Positions 51,286 through 61,809 of a stretch of DNA of 64,000 nt are shown piece by piece (position 1 is the first letter of the stretch; each line of letters opens with the position of its first letter). The notes below the pieces were generated by a model. It had not been told where the DNA came from. It did no database searches and was given only the letters and a program-made list of their open reading frames with translations. Both the position numbers and the translations under genes were made by a program. The stretch comes from an uncultured Naasia sp. (lineage in GTDB: Bacteria > Actinomycetota > Actinomycetes > Actinomycetales > Microbacteriaceae): positions 62,001-126,000 of the forward strand of contig CAJYYA010000023.1 in NCBI GenBank assembly GCA_913778905.1, written 5' to 3'.

Positions 51286-52176
51286 TCAGCCTGCGAGGGC
51301 GTCGGCTCCGCCGACGATCTCAGCGATCTGCTGGGTGATCTCGGTCTGGCGCGCGTTGTTCGCCAGGCGGGTGTAGTCGGTGATGAGCTTGTCGGCGTTG
51401 TCGCTCGCCGACTTCATCGCCCGCTGACGCGCGGCGTGCTCTGCAGCAGCCGAGGCGAGCATGGCGTTGAAGATGCGGCTCTCGATGTACACCGGCAGGA
51501 GCGCGTCGAGCACGGAGTCGGCGTCGGGCTCGAACTCGTAGAGCGGGAGCACGTCGGCCTCGGGCTCCTCCACACCGTCGACGACCTCGAGAGGCAGCAG
51601 GCGCACGACCTCGGGGGTCTGCGTCACCATGCTCACGAAGCGCGTGTACACGATGTGGATCTCGTCCACGCCGCCCTCGTCCGTGTCCCGCACGAAGGCC
51701 TCGACGAGCTCGTCGCCGATCTCCTTCGCGGTCTCGAACTGCGGCTGGTCGGTCCCCCCGATCCAGCTGCGCAGGTAGTCGCGCTTGCGGAAGGTGAAGT
51801 ACCCCACCGACTTGCGACCCACGAGGTAGTAGACGACCTCCTTGCCCTGGCTGCGGAGGAGCTCGCTGAGCCCCTCCGCCTCCTTGAGCACACTGGCGCT
51901 GAACGCACCGGCGAGACCGCGGTCCGAGGCGAAGATCACCACCGCCGCGCGGCGGGGGTTCTCTTTCTCGGTGGTCAGGATGTGGTCGACGTTGGAGTAG
52001 GTCGCGACAGCCGACACAGCCTGGGTCACGGCACGCGAGTAGGGCGTGGAAGCCGCCACCCGCTGCTGTGCCTTCTGGATGCGCGATGCCGAGATCAGCT
52101 CCATGGCGCGAGTGATCTTCTTGGTCGTCTGCGCCGACCGGATCCTCTGCCGGTAGACGCGAAGTTGAGCGCCCAT
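51286..52176 (-). CDS. atpG: ATP synthase gamma subunit
   Basis: Central rotor shaft of F1, 296 aa. The N-terminal coiled-coil helix reads [20 protein letters not shown] then [19 protein letters not shown]. The Rossmann-like middle has [20 protein letters not shown]. The C-terminal helix is [20 protein letters not shown] then [20 protein letters not shown], ending in [18 protein letters not shown]. An acidic insert [20 protein letters not shown] resembles the loop found in actinobacterial gamma subunits. It begins 4 bases after the atpA stop. Confidence 0.98.
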   Translation of the reverse strand: MGAQLRVYRQRIRSAQTTKKITRAMELISASRIQKAQQRVAASTPYSRAVTQAVSAVATYSNVDHILTTEKENPRRAAVVIFASDRGLAGAFSASVLKEAEGLSELLRSQGKEVVYYLVGRKSVGYFTFRKRDYLRSWIGGTDQPQFETAKEIGDELVEAFVRDTDEGGVDEIHIVYTRFVSMVTQTPEVVRLLPLEVVDGVEEPEADVLPLYEFEPDADSVLDALLPVYIESRIFNAMLASAAAEHAARQRAMKSASDNADKLITDYTRLANNARQTEITQQIAEIVGGADALAG

Positions 52177-52180
52177 CTAG

Positions 52181-53818
52181 TTAGCGCCGCCCCTTGACGA
52201 TCTTCTCCTGGTTGACGTCGGCTGCATCGATCTTCTCGAAGCTCTCCTTGCCGACCGAGGCGAGCGGCTTGCCCTCGCCGGTCTGGAACTCGAGCTTGAA
52301 CTGGTCGACCGCCTTGCCGAGAGCGTCGACGGTGTCGTCGCTCAGCTGGTTGGTCTCACGCAGGGTGGAGAGGATGTCGGTGTTGCGACCCAGGTAGTCG
52401 AGCAGCTCGCGCTCGAAGCGCAGGACGTCCTCGACCGGGACCTCGTCCAGCTTGCCGTTGGTACCGGCCCAGATCGAGACGACCTGGTCCTCGACCGGGT
52501 ACGGCGAGTACTGGGGCTGCTTGAGCAGCTCCGTGAGGCGGGCACCACGGGCGAGCTGACGACGGCTGGCGGCGTCGAGGTCGGAGGCGAACATCGCGAA
52601 CGCCTCGAGCGAGCGGTACTGGGCGAGCTCGAGCTTGAGCGTTCCGGAGACCTTCTTGATGCTCTTGACCTGAGCGTCACCGCCGACTCGCGACACCGAG
52701 ATACCCACGTCGACCGCAGGACGCTGGTTGGCGTTGAAGAGGTCGGACTGGAGGAAGATCTGGCCATCGGTGATCGAGATCACGTTGGTCGGGATGTAGG
52801 CCGAGACGTCGTTCGCCTTGGTCTCGATGATCGGCAGACCGGTCATCGAACCGGCGCCCAGCTCGTCCGAGAGCTTCGCGCAACGCTCGAGCAGGCGGGA
52901 GTGCAGGTAGAACACGTCGCCGGGGTAGGCCTCGCGTCCCGGGGGACGACGCAGGAGCAGCGAGACGGCACGGTAGGCCTCGGCCTGCTTCGACAGGTCG
53001 TCGAAGATGATCAGGACGTGCTTGCCGCCGTACATCCAGTGCTGGCCGATGGCCGAGCCGGTGTAGGGGGCGAGGTACTTGAATCCGGCGGGGTCGGAAG
53101 CCGGCGCCGCGACGATCGTCGTGTACTCCATGGCTCCGGCGTCCTCGAGCGCACCCTTGACGGAGGCGATCGTGGAGCCCTTCTGACCGATGGCGACGTA
53201 GATGCAACGAACCTGCTTGGTGACGTCGCCCGACTCCCAGTTGGCCTTCTGGTTGATGATCGTGTCGATCGCGATGGCCGTCTTACCGGTCTGGCGGTCG
53301 CCGATGATCAGCTGACGCTGGCCGCGGCCGACGGGGATCATGGCGTCGATGGCCTTGATGCCGGTCTGCATGGGCTCGTGCACGCTCTTGCGCTGCATGA
53401 CGCCGGGCGCCTGGAGCTCGAGCGCACGACGACCCTCGGACGCGATGTCGCCCAGGCCGTCGATCGGGTTGCCCAGCGGGTCGACGACGCGACCGAGGTA
53501 GCCGTCGCCGACGGCGACCGAGAGCACCTCGCCGGTGCGGTGCACCTCCTGGCCCTCTTCGATTCCGGCGAACTCGCCGAGGACGATGACACCGATCTCG
53601 GCCTGGTCGAGGTTCTGCGCGAGACCGAGAGTGCCGTCTTCGAAACGGACGAGCTCGTTGGCCATGACGCTCGGGAGGCCCTCGACGTGCGCGATACCGT
53701 CGGCCGCGTCGATGACGTGTCCGATCTCGGTCGCCTTGGCGCCGGTGGGCTCGTAGCTGCCGACGAAGTCCTTGAGCGCGTCGCGGATCTCGTCGGGGCT
53801 GATGGTCAGATCTGCCAT
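52181..53818 (-). CDS. atpA: ATP synthase alpha subunit
   Basis: Non-catalytic nucleotide-binding F1 subunit, 545 aa. Motifs are [20 protein letters not shown], the P-loop [29 protein letters not shown]-like segment ([20 protein letters not shown]), and [20 protein letters not shown] (Walker B). The arginine-finger region is [15 protein letters not shown]-like ([18 protein letters not shown]). A C-terminal extension beyond the usual about 510 residues ([20 protein letters not shown] onward) is typical of actinobacterial AtpA. The gene lies 37 bases after atpH. Confidence 0.98.
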   Translation of the reverse strand: MADLTISPDEIRDALKDFVGSYEPTGAKATEIGHVIDAADGIAHVEGLPSVMANELVRFEDGTLGLAQNLDQAEIGVIVLGEFAGIEEGQEVHRTGEVLSVAVGDGYLGRVVDPLGNPIDGLGDIASEGRRALELQAPGVMQRKSVHEPMQTGIKAIDAMIPVGRGQRQLIIGDRQTGKTAIAIDTIINQKANWESGDVTKQVRCIYVAIGQKGSTIASVKGALEDAGAMEYTTIVAAPASDPAGFKYLAPYTGSAIGQHWMYGGKHVLIIFDDLSKQAEAYRAVSLLLRRPPGREAYPGDVFYLHSRLLERCAKLSDELGAGSMTGLPIIETKANDVSAYIPTNVISITDGQIFLQSDLFNANQRPAVDVGISVSRVGGDAQVKSIKKVSGTLKLELAQYRSLEAFAMFASDLDAASRRQLARGARLTELLKQPQYSPYPVEDQVVSIWAGTNGKLDEVPVEDVLRFERELLDYLGRNTDILSTLRETNQLSDDTVDALGKAVDQFKLEFQTGEGKPLASVGKESFEKIDAADVNQEKIVKGRR

Positions 53819-53855
53819 GTGGATGCTTCGTTCCTTGTAGGAGGTGACGTCGGCG

Positions 53856-54637
53856 TCAGCCGGCGAGTTGGAGTCGGAGGTCGTTCAACCGGGTGGCGAC
53901 GCTGCCGTCGATGACATCGTCACCGACCGAGATGCGAACTCCACCGATGAGAGTCGGGTCGATGACCTGGCTGATGCTCAGGCGGCGGCCGTAGCGGGAG
54001 TTGAGGGCGGCCTCGAGGCGCTGCAGCTGCGCGTCGCCGAGAGCGACGGCGGTGCGGACGACGGCGACCGACTGGCCCGACTGGTCCGCGACCGCCGCAG
54101 CGGCCCGGCGCAGGGACTCCGCGAACCGGCGACGTCCGAGGGACGCGACGATGTGGCGGACGATCACGCGAGTCTGCTGCGATGCTCCGGAGAGCAGACG
54201 GTCGACCAGGGCGAGCTTGGCCTCGGGCGTACCGAGCGAGGTGCCCATCGCGAGCTCGAGCTGCGCGTCCGAGCGGACGATCTGACCGAAGGCGGCCAGC
54301 TCCGTCTCGATGCCGTCACCCTGGGCGGATGCGGCGACGGCGCGGTAGCCGAGGGTCTCGAGACCGTCGACCAGCTCCTCGCCGTTCGACCAGCGCTGAG
54401 CGACGACCGTGTCGAGGACCGGGAGCACCGCGGTGAAGCCGCCGAAGACACGACGGATGACACCCGACTTGCCCTGCTCCTCGATCCCGGAGTCCGCGAG
54501 CAGCGCGCGCAGCTGAACGGAAGACGCGATGGCCCGGGTCGCGGCCAGGAGCTGCTCCCCCGTCGCGAGATCGGTGCTGTGCTGGGCGTCGAGAGCGGCG
54601 ATGCCGGCCTCGAGAGCCTTTCTGCTCGCTGAGCCCA

Positions 54638-54638
<1 letters not shown>
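53856..54638 (-). CDS. atpH: ATP synthase delta subunit
   Basis: Peripheral-stalk subunit linking F1 to the b dimer, 260 aa, longer than the about 180 residues of many bacteria but normal for Micrococcales. The N-terminal about 75 residues form an extra helical part. The OSCP/delta core covers about 80-260, including [20 protein letters not shown]-like helices and the conserved C-terminal [20 protein letters not shown]. It overlaps the atpF stop by one base, so translation is coupled. Confidence 0.96.
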
Positions 54639-55470
<832 letters not shown>

Positions 55471-55484
55471 TTATGCGGAGTCGC

Positions 55485-56312
55485 TCAGTGCTCTTCGGCG
55501 ACGGCGAGCTGGATGTAGACCGCCGTCAGGAGGGTGAAGATGTAGGCCTGCAACACGGCGACGAGGATCTCGAACAGCGTGAAGAAGATTCCGAACGCGA
55601 ACGTGCCGACGCTGAAGAGGCGGAGGCCTCCGTCGACCGAGGCGTTGAAGAGGAAGAAGTCGGTCGCCGCGAAGCACAGGACCAGCAGCAGGTGGCCGAC
55701 GACCATGTTCATGAGCAGACGCAGCATGAGCGAGATCGGCCGCAGGATGAAGGTCGACAGCAGCTCGATGGGCGTGAGCAGCAGGTAGAGCGGCTTCGGC
55801 ACCCCGGGCGGGAAGAGCGCGGTCTTGAAGAACGCTCCTCCGCGATCCTTGATACCGGCGTAGATGAACGTGACGTACGCCACGAGCGCGAGCACCAGCG
55901 GGAGGCCGATGATCGACGAACCCGCGATGTTGAGCAGCGGGATGACGCCCGTGATGTTCGTCACCAGGACCAGGAAGAAGATCGTGGTCAGCAGCGGCAG
56001 GAAGCGGCGCCCGTCCTTACGGCCGAGGATCTCCTCGCCGATGTTGGTGCGGACGAACCCGAAGAGGAGCTCGACGACGCTCTGCCCGCGCCCCGGCACG
56101 ACGCGCATGCGTCGGGTGCCGATCCACAGGAGGAGGATCAGGAGAGCGACCGCGATGAGGCGCACCATGATGATGCGGTTGATCTCGAACGGCGTGCCCT
56201 CGAAGAGGATCGCCGGCGGGAAGAACTCGTCAAGGGTCGGAGCATGGAAGCCCCCGCCATCTTCGGCTCGGGGCAACAGTGGAAGGACGGCGTTAAGCAG
56301 CTCGTTCTCCAA
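55485..56312 (-). CDS. atpB: ATP synthase a subunit
   Basis: Membrane stator of the Fo proton path, 275 aa. The N-terminus reaches GGGFHAPTLDEFFPPAILFE, a common actinobacterial start. The key helix contains the essential arginine in LLSTFILRPISLMLRLLMNM. The last helices (FFTLFEILVAVLQAYIFTLL, then TAVYIQLAVAEEH) carry the conserved Glu and Gln. The only in-frame starts upstream of the conserved part are TTG at 56312 and a TTG about ten codons further in, since a stop codon lies upstream; no ATG or GTG and no clear Shine-Dalgarno site is available. Start therefore uncertain. Confidence 0.95.
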   Translation of the reverse strand: MENELLNAVLPLLPRAEDGGGFHAPTLDEFFPPAILFEGTPFEINRIIMVRLIAVALLILLLWIGTRRMRVVPGRGQSVVELLFGFVRTNIGEEILGRKDGRRFLPLLTTIFFLVLVTNITGVIPLLNIAGSSIIGLPLVLALVAYVTFIYAGIKDRGGAFFKTALFPPGVPKPLYLLLTPIELLSTFILRPISLMLRLLMNMVVGHLLLVLCFAATDFFLFNASVDGGLRLFSVGTFAFGIFFTLFEILVAVLQAYIFTLLTAVYIQLAVAEEH

Positions 56313-56359
56313 TATCGGGGCGCGGCGAGCGCGCGGCGATGGAAGTGGTTACCGGTTAG

Positions 56360-56365
56360 ACCCTA
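56360..56365 (-). promoter_or_regulatory. Candidate promoter of the atp operon
   Basis: TAGGGT on the minus strand lies in the 114-base gap between the atpI-like gene and atpB, giving a leader of about 40 bases. No good -35 is visible at 17 bases. Confidence 0.4.
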
Positions 56366-56426
56366 TCAATGATGTGAGGATGCCGGGTACCGATTTCTAC
56401 ACGAGATCGAAATCACCTGGGGCGAA

Positions 56427-56879
56427 TCAGGCCTTCGGGTCGGAGACGTAGCCGATCCGGGCCTTCGCGATGACGACTCCGTCGATGACGAGACCGCCCA
56501 ACAGCCCCACGACGAGCGTGATGAACAGAGCGACCGGCGACAGCCACGGCTGATCGCGCAGGATCAGCAGGGCCACGATGAAGACGACCAGCTTGAGCAG
56601 CCACCCGCCCAGCACGATGCCGAAGAAGATCTGAAGGTAGGCGGGTGACGCGGTGTAGCGGTTGGCGAGCACCATGCTGATCGCGGTCACGCTGACGAGG
56701 AGCAGAGACAGGACGGCGCCGGCGATCGCCCCCGCGAGTCCCTCCCCGCCCGCCACGACGAGTCCGACGATCGCTCCCACCACCGCGAGGACGAGGCAGA
56801 AGATCGACCCCAGAACCGCGATACGGCGGAAGACGGGGTCTGAGCTGGGGCGGCCGGCGCGGGGCGTCGTGTCGGTCAC
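56427..56879 (-). CDS. AtpI-like four-helix membrane protein
   Basis: A 150-aa membrane protein with four hydrophobic segments at about residues 20-46, 50-72, 84-108 and 114-136. Position directly upstream of atpB, between wecA and the atp genes, is the usual place of AtpI/Fo assembly-type proteins in actinobacteria. The sequence itself (VLANRYTASPAYLQIFFGIV, LGGWLLKLVVFIVALLIL) is consistent with that family but not diagnostic. The GTG start overlaps the wecA stop by 4 bases, so it is translated with wecA. Confidence 0.75.
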   Translation of the reverse strand: MTDTTPRAGRPSSDPVFRRIAVLGSIFCLVLAVVGAIVGLVVAGGEGLAGAIAGAVLSLLLVSVTAISMVLANRYTASPAYLQIFFGIVLGGWLLKLVVFIVALLILRDQPWLSPVALFITLVVGLLGGLVIDGVVIAKARIGYVSDPKA

Positions 56880-58201
56880 GAGAGGTTCTCCTCGGTCTTG
56901 CGGTCGGTGTCGGTCGGACGACCGGTGCGGAGGGGGCGCTGGACGGGCACTCCCCCGGTGGGGAGCGGGATGGCTCCGGTCTCTATGCCGACGAGGTCGG
57001 CATGCTCGTCGAGCGGATCCATCGCAGCGGCTTCGACCTCGGTGTCATCTCGGTACGGGGTCGACTGGGCGGCGGCCTCACGGGCCTTCCTGCGCGACAG
57101 CGGCGCGAGGGTCAACGCTGCGCAGATCACCATGCCGACGAGGATGACGGCCAGAGCCCAGATCCAGGGGCGGACCACGAAGAAGAGGAGCGAACCCACC
57201 GAGATGACCGCCGTCCAGGCGTAGAAGATCCACACCGCGTGCTGGTGCGAGTGGCCCATGTCGAGCAGCCGGTGGTGGAGGTGCTGACGGTCGGCCGTGA
57301 AGGGCGACTTGCCGGCGCGGAGGCGCCGGAAGACCGCGAGCGCGAAGTCGAGGAACGGGATCACGAGGATCGCGAGCGGCAGGAGGATCGGCAGGAAGGC
57401 GGGCACGAGCGAGGCGCGGCCGAACGAGGTGCTGAGCTGCACCGGATTAATCTGACCGGTCACGGCGATGGCGGACGTCGCCATGAGGAGCCCCACGAGA
57501 TAGGCGCCCGCGTCACCGATGAACAGGCGCGCCGGGTGTTTGTCGCCGAAGCGCGAGTTGAGCGGCAGGATCCCGAGGCAGATGCCGATCGCGATGGCGG
57601 ACAGCAGCGACGCCAGGTTGAAGTAGTTGAACGGCGAGATCTCCTGGGCGAGGAGATAGCTGTACAGGAAGAACACCGAGTTGGCGATGAGAGCGACACC
57701 CGAGACGAGTCCGTCGAGGCCGTCGATGAAGTTCACCGCGTTCATCACGAACACGATCGCGAAGACCGTGAGCGCCAGCGACATCCACGCGGATCCGACC
57801 GTCAGACCGCCGATCGGCAGGGACGCGATCGCGAAGCCCTGCCAGGCCAGTAGAGCCGCGGCGAGCAGCTGCCCGCCGAGCTTGATCATCCAGTCGAGAT
57901 CGAGGAGGTCGTCGATGACGCCCATGACCACGATCAACAGAGCCGCCCCGACCAGGACCCAGATCTTCACCGGCTGGGCGAAGACGAGCGAGAAGAACGG
58001 GATCTGCGACGCGATCGCGAGGGCGACGAGCATGCCGCCGAACATCGCGATCCCGCCGAGGCGCGGCGTCGGCGTGGTGTGCACGTCGCGATCGCGGATC
58101 TGCGGATGGATGCGGTACCGGACGCCGACCTTGCGCACGATGACGGAGAGGACGAACGTCAGCACCGCCGCGATGAGAGCGACGATGCCGTATTGGGTCA
58201 C
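56876..58201 (-). CDS. Undecaprenyl-phosphate N-acetylglucosamine-1-phosphate transferase family (WecA/MraY superfamily)
   Basis: Polytopic membrane glycosyl-1-phosphate transferase of 441 aa, about eleven helices. It attaches a sugar-phosphate to a polyprenyl-phosphate carrier to start cell-wall polymer synthesis. Motifs are HTTPTPRLGGIAMFGG, VVMGVIDDLLDLDWMIKLGG (Mg-binding DD), VMNAVNFIDGLDGLVSGVAL (NFIDGLDG signature), FIGDAGAYLVGLLMA, and TADRQHLHHRLLDMGHS. The C-terminal cytoplasmic tail (about 375-441) is hydrophilic. The GTG start overlaps the tsaC stop by 4 bases. Its place between tsaC and atpI is conserved in actinobacteria, where it acts in arabinogalactan or teichoic-type linker synthesis. 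Confidence 0.93.
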   Translation of the reverse strand: MTQYGIVALIAAVLTFVLSVIVRKVGVRYRIHPQIRDRDVHTTPTPRLGGIAMFGGMLVALAIASQIPFFSLVFAQPVKIWVLVGAALLIVVMGVIDDLLDLDWMIKLGGQLLAAALLAWQGFAIASLPIGGLTVGSAWMSLALTVFAIVFVMNAVNFIDGLDGLVSGVALIANSVFFLYSYLLAQEISPFNYFNLASLLSAIAIGICLGILPLNSRFGDKHPARLFIGDAGAYLVGLLMATSAIAVTGQINPVQLSTSFGRASLVPAFLPILLPLAILVIPFLDFALAVFRRLRAGKSPFTADRQHLHHRLLDMGHSHQHAVWIFYAWTAVISVGSLLFFVVRPWIWALAVILVGMVICAALTLAPLSRRKAREAAAQSTPYRDDTEVEAAAMDPLDEHADLVGIETGAIPLPTGGVPVQRPLRTGRPTDTDRKTEENLS

Positions 58202-58863
58202 GCGAGAGCCTCGAGGTGATCGCCGACGAGTCCGGCGATCACCGCGTGGCTGAGGACGCCCTCGCGCACGATGCGCAGGCGCCCGGTTCCCGCGGCGAGC
58301 GCGGTGGCGTCGACGATGGTCGACGGGAGATTGCCGGCGGTCGGCCCGCCGTCCAGATACACGGACACGGACTCACCGAGCTCAGCGAGGGCGCCTGGCG
58401 CGGTCGTGGCCGCGGGATTGCCCGTGAGATTCGCGGACGAGACAGCGAGGGGGCCCGTGTCGTTGAGGAGCTCGAGCGCCAGGTGGTTGTCCGGCATCCG
58501 CAGGGCGACCGTGCCGCCGGTGTCTCCGAGATCCCAGGCGAGGGAAGGGCGGGCCGGGAGGATCACGGTGAGCGGACCGGGCCAGTGGGCGGCGACGAGC
58601 GTGCGAACGGCCTCCGGGACCTGCTCCGCCAGAGCGTCGAGCGTGGCCTCCCCCGGCACCAGCACGGGCGGCGGCGACTGGCGCCCGCGTCCCTTGGCAT
58701 CGAGCAGCTTCTGCACCGCGGACGGCGAGAAGGCGTCGGCGGCGATCCCGTAGACCGTGTCGGTGGGGATGACGACGAGCTCGCCGCGTCCGATGGCACC
58801 GCGAGCGAGACGCATCCCGGTCAGCAGATCGGAGGCGACGGAACAGTCGTAGATACGCGCCAT
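58198..58863 (-). CDS. tsaC: L-threonylcarbamoyladenylate synthase (Sua5/YrdC/YwlC)
   Basis: Enzyme that makes threonylcarbamoyl-AMP from threonine, bicarbonate and ATP, the first step of tRNA t6A37 modification. It is 221 aa. The YrdC fold has LVVIPTDTVYGIAADAFS, KGRGRQSPPPVLVP (the conserved KxRxxxxP), WPGPLTVILPARP, VALRMPDNHLALELL and GPLAVSSANLTGNPAATTAP. STIVDATALAAGTGRLRIVR closes it. TACACT lies 10 bases before the ATG, giving a very short leader with GGAAG. It follows prmC in the conserved order, though a HAD gene and repeat array now lie between. Confidence 0.95.
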   Translation of the reverse strand: MARIYDCSVASDLLTGMRLARGAIGRGELVVIPTDTVYGIAADAFSPSAVQKLLDAKGRGRQSPPPVLVPGEATLDALAEQVPEAVRTLVAAHWPGPLTVILPARPSLAWDLGDTGGTVALRMPDNHLALELLNDTGPLAVSSANLTGNPAATTAPGALAELGESVSVYLDGGPTAGNLPSTIVDATALAAGTGRLRIVREGVLSHAVIAGLVGDHLEALA

Positions 58864-58966
58864 ATCGCTTCCGAGTGTAACGGGGCACCGTAGCGGACCT
58901 CCGCGGGGCGCGCTTGGAATCGCCTAGGGGCGCCGTGGGACGCGCGATGCGGCGCTGACAGAATGG

Positions 58967-59596
58967 ATGCCGATGAGCCTGCTTTTCGCCTTCGACATGG
59001 ACAACGTCCTCTACGACTACCGCTGGCGGGAGCGCATGGACTCCCTCGCCGAGCTCACGGGGACACCCGTGTCGCGACTTCGCGAACTGTGGTGGCTGCA
59101 CCCGGAGGGCGAGGCCTTCGCGGAGGCGGGCGGCTACCCGGACGGCACCGCCTACCTCGCAGCGTTCGCTGCACGAACCGGCCACGAGGTCTCCCCCGAC
59201 GCGTGGCTGACTGCCCGCGGAGCTGCGATGACTCCCCTGCCCCAGTCGATCGAAGCCGCCCGGCGAGCGTCGGAGCTCGGCCGCGTGACGCTCCTCACCA
59301 ACAACGGCCCCCTCGTGGGAGCGGCCCTCCCCCGGATCGCTCCGCTACTGGTCCCGATCTTCAGCGACGAGCACCTGCGGGCGACCAGCTTCTACGGGGC
59401 CCGCAAGCCCGATCCGACCGTCTTCGAACGCCTGCTCGAGGAGTACGACACTCTCGCGTCGGATGCGTTCTTCGCCGACGACCTCATCGAGAACGTCGAA
59501 GCTGCAGCGTCCGTCGGGATCACGGTGCACCACTTCACCGGCGACGCCGCTCGAATGCGTGCCGACATCGAGGCGTTCGCCGCGGCCCGCGCCTGA
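58967..59596 (+). CDS. HAD-superfamily hydrolase
   Basis: A 209-aa haloacid-dehalogenase-like phosphatase, cytoplasmic. Motif I is FAFDMDNVLYDYRW; the usual DxDGT is DMDNV, with both aspartates kept. The motif II Thr is in VTLLTNNGPLV. The motif III Lys is in GARKPDPTVFERLLEEY, and motif IV is AFFADDLIENVEAAASVGI. A helical cap of the subfamily-I type lies at about 16-85. ATG 58967 is followed by ATG 58973 (MSLLFAFD), which is an equally possible start. It interrupts the usual prmC-tsaC adjacency and is transcribed oppositely. Substrate unknown. Confidence 0.9.
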   Translation: MPMSLLFAFDMDNVLYDYRWRERMDSLAELTGTPVSRLRELWWLHPEGEAFAEAGGYPDGTAYLAAFAARTGHEVSPDAWLTARGAAMTPLPQSIEAARRASELGRVTLLTNNGPLVGAALPRIAPLLVPIFSDEHLRATSFYGARKPDPTVFERLLEEYDTLASDAFFADDLIENVEAAASVGITVHHFTGDAARMRADIEAFAAARA

Positions 59597-59642
59597 CCGG
59601 TCGGCGCCTGGACCCACGTCTGCTTCTGCTTCTGCTGATCAA

Positions 59643-59793
59643 ATGCAGGAACTGAGTGCGGAATGCAGGAACCGACGGACCCGCTAGCCCTCAGAACCGC
59701 ATGATTCCGGGCATCTCCAGGGGCGGGTCCTGCATTCGGCGCCGAAAGTCCTGCACTTGTTTTTCCGACTCCTGCATTTGTTCAGCTGCAGGA
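59643..59793. repeat. Array of TGCAGGA / TCCTGCA units with 20-21-bp periodicity
   Basis: Between the convergent HAD and prmC genes. TGCAGGA occurs at 59644 and 59664 (20 apart). After a 57-base spacer, TCCTGCA occurs at 59728, 59749 and 59770 (exactly 21 apart), and TGCAGGA again at 59787. The left pair and right triplet face each other, so the region can fold into alternative hairpins such as AAATGCAGGA with TCCTGCATTT. The remaining bases in each unit vary, so it is not a simple tandem duplication. Confidence 0.75.
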
Positions 59794-59807
59794 GTTCGAG
59801 CCGGGTG

Positions 59808-60731
59808 TCAGCGGAGGGCGCTGGTGGTGCGGGGGCGACCGGTGAGGTCGGGATGCGTCGCCGTCGCGCGCCACCCGTCGGCGGTGAGGAGATCGCGGAT
59901 CTCCTCACCCTGCAGCTCGCCGTGCTCGATGAGCAGCGCCCCGCCGGACCGGAGCAGGCGACGCGCGGTCGCGGACACGTGACGGACGACGTCGAGACCG
60001 TCCTCCCCGCCGTAGAGAGCCGCGTGCGGATCGTGCAGACGCACCTCGGGATCGCGCGGGATCGCTCCGAGCGGGATGTACGGCGGGTTGGAGACGACGA
60101 CCGAGACGGTTCCGTCGAGATCCGGCAGCGCGTCGGCGAGGTCGACGAAAACGATGGTCGCGTTGTCGGCGCCGGTCTCACGTTGGTTCTGAGTGGCCCA
60201 GATGAACGCCTCGGGCGAGTTCTCGACGCCCCACACCCGTGCATGCGGGACCTCGACGGCGAGCGACAGCGCGATGGCGCCGCTCCCGGTGCCGAGGTCG
60301 ACCGCCCGCGGTTCGGGCTCAGCGGATGCCAGCAACGCATCGATCGCCAGGCCCGCGACGCCCTCCGTCTCGGGACGGGGCACGAAGACACCGGGACCGA
60401 CCGCGAGGTCGAGACGGCGGAAGGCCGCGCGCCCCGTGATGTGCTGCAGCGGCACCCGCGCCGCACGACGCTCGACCAGCTCGGCGACCTCGACCGCCTC
60501 GGACGCCGCCATGACCGATCCGGTCAGGGCGAGCGCCTGGATGCGCCCCCGCCCGACGCCGAGGACATGTCCGATGAGCAGTTCCGCGTCCACCCGCGGG
60601 TTCGGGACCCCGGCGCGCGCGAGGACGTCCGTCGAACGGGCCAGCACCTGATCGACTGCCCCGGCGTGCGCGGCGGACGCGCTCGAGGTGGCCGAAGGAT
60701 CCGCAGCGAACGCGGACTCGGCGGCCGTCAC
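59808..60731 (-). CDS. prmC: Peptide chain release factor N5-glutamine methyltransferase
   Basis: SAM-dependent methyltransferase, 307 aa, that methylates the GGQ glutamine of release factors; its substrate RF1 is encoded just upstream. An Ala/Ser-rich N-terminus leads to a helical domain ([20 protein letters not shown]). [20 protein letters not shown] and [13 protein letters not shown] follow. The Rossmann motif is [20 protein letters not shown], and the catalytic NPPY is in [15 protein letters not shown]. The GTG start at 60731 overlaps the prfA stop by 4 bases; the frame stays open upstream, but only inside prfA. It ends 15 bases from the repeat array. Confidence 0.96.
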   Translation of the reverse strand: MTAAESAFAADPSATSSASAAHAGAVDQVLARSTDVLARAGVPNPRVDAELLIGHVLGVGRGRIQALALTGSVMAASEAVEVAELVERRAARVPLQHITGRAAFRRLDLAVGPGVFVPRPETEGVAGLAIDALLASAEPEPRAVDLGTGSGAIALSLAVEVPHARVWGVENSPEAFIWATQNQRETGADNATIVFVDLADALPDLDGTVSVVVSNPPYIPLGAIPRDPEVRLHDPHAALYGGEDGLDVVRHVSATARRLLRSGGALLIEHGELQGEEIRDLLTADGWRATATHPDLTGRPRTTSALR

Positions 60732-61804
60732 GAGTCGGAGCCCACCGCCGCCAGACGCGCCTCCTCGTCGGCCTGGATGGCGCTGCGCACGATGGGCTCG
60801 AGCGAGCCGTCCATGACCTGGTCGAGGTTGTACGCCTTGTACCCGGTGCGGTGGTCGGCGATGCGGTTTTCCGGGAAGTTGTAGGTGCGGATCCGCTCGG
60901 AGCGATCGACCGTGCGGATCTGCGAGCGACGCGCCGCCGAGGCCTCGGCGTCGAGGGCCTCCTGCTGGGCCGCGAGCAGACGAGCGCGGAGAACGCGCAT
61001 GGCCGCCTCGCGGTTCTGCAACTGGCTCTTCTCGTTCTGCATCGACACGGTGATGCCAGTGGGGACGTGCGTGATGCGGACGGCGGAGTCGGTCGTGTTG
61101 ACCGACTGACCGCCGGGACCGGAGGAGCGGAACACGTCGATCTTGAGATCGTTCTGGTTGATCTCGAGCTCCTCGGGCGCATCCACCTCGGGGAAGACCA
61201 GGACTCCCGCTGCCGAGGTGTGGATCCGTCCCTGCGACTCGGTAGCCGGCACCCGCTGGACGCGGTGGACGCCGCCCTCGTACTTGAGGTGCGCCCACAC
61301 GCCCTCCGGGCCGGAGCCCGGGTTCTTGATGGCGATCTGCACGTCCTTGTAGCCGCCGAGATCGCTCTCGGTGCGCTCCAGGAGTTCGGTCTTCCACCCC
61401 TTGCTCTCGGCGTAGTGGAGGTACATGCGCAGGAGGTCGGCCGCGAAGAGCGCGGACTCCTCGCCGCCCTCCCCCGCCTTGATCTCCATGATCACGTCGC
61501 GTCCGTCGTCGGGGTCGCGCGGAATCAGCAGACGCCGGAGCTTCTCCTGCGTCTTCTCCACCTCGGCTTCGAGACCGGGCACCTCGGCCGCGAAGGCCGC
61601 ATCCTCCGAAGCGAGCTCGCGGGCCGCCTCGAGGTCGTCGACCGACTGCGTCCACGCCTGGTGGGCGAGCATGATCTGCGACAGCTCCGCATAGCGTCGG
61701 TTGATCCGACGCGAGCGTCCGGCATCGGCGTGGACCGCCGGGTCGGACAGCTGCTGCTGCAGGTCTTCGTGCTCGGCCAGCAGCGAGGCGACCGATTCGA
61801 ACAT
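60728..61804 (-). CDS. prfA: Peptide chain release factor 1
   Basis: Translation termination factor that reads UAA and UAG, 358 aa. The N-terminal coiled coil begins [20 protein letters not shown]. The stop-recognition segment is within [20 protein letters not shown] (PxT region). The peptidyl-hydrolysis GGQ loop lies in [20 protein letters not shown], whose Gln is the PrmC target. The C-terminus has [20 protein letters not shown]. It begins 5 bases after the rho stop and overlaps prmC by 4 bases, giving the classical rho-prfA-prmC order. Confidence 0.97.
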   Translation of the reverse strand: MFESVASLLAEHEDLQQQLSDPAVHADAGRSRRINRRYAELSQIMLAHQAWTQSVDDLEAARELASEDAAFAAEVPGLEAEVEKTQEKLRRLLIPRDPDDGRDVIMEIKAGEGGEESALFAADLLRMYLHYAESKGWKTELLERTESDLGGYKDVQIAIKNPGSGPEGVWAHLKYEGGVHRVQRVPATESQGRIHTSAAGVLVFPEVDAPEELEINQNDLKIDVFRSSGPGGQSVNTTDSAVRITHVPTGITVSMQNEKSQLQNREAAMRVLRARLLAAQQEALDAEASAARRSQIRTVDRSERIRTYNFPENRIADHRTGYKAYNLDQVMDGSLEPIVRSAIQADEEARLAAVGSDS

Positions 61805-61809
61805 GGCGC

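Noticed and set aside
59643-59793. A small CRISPR-like array
   Set aside because: The repeated unit is only about 7-11 bases, units face both ways, spacers are 9-14 bases and no cas gene is present.
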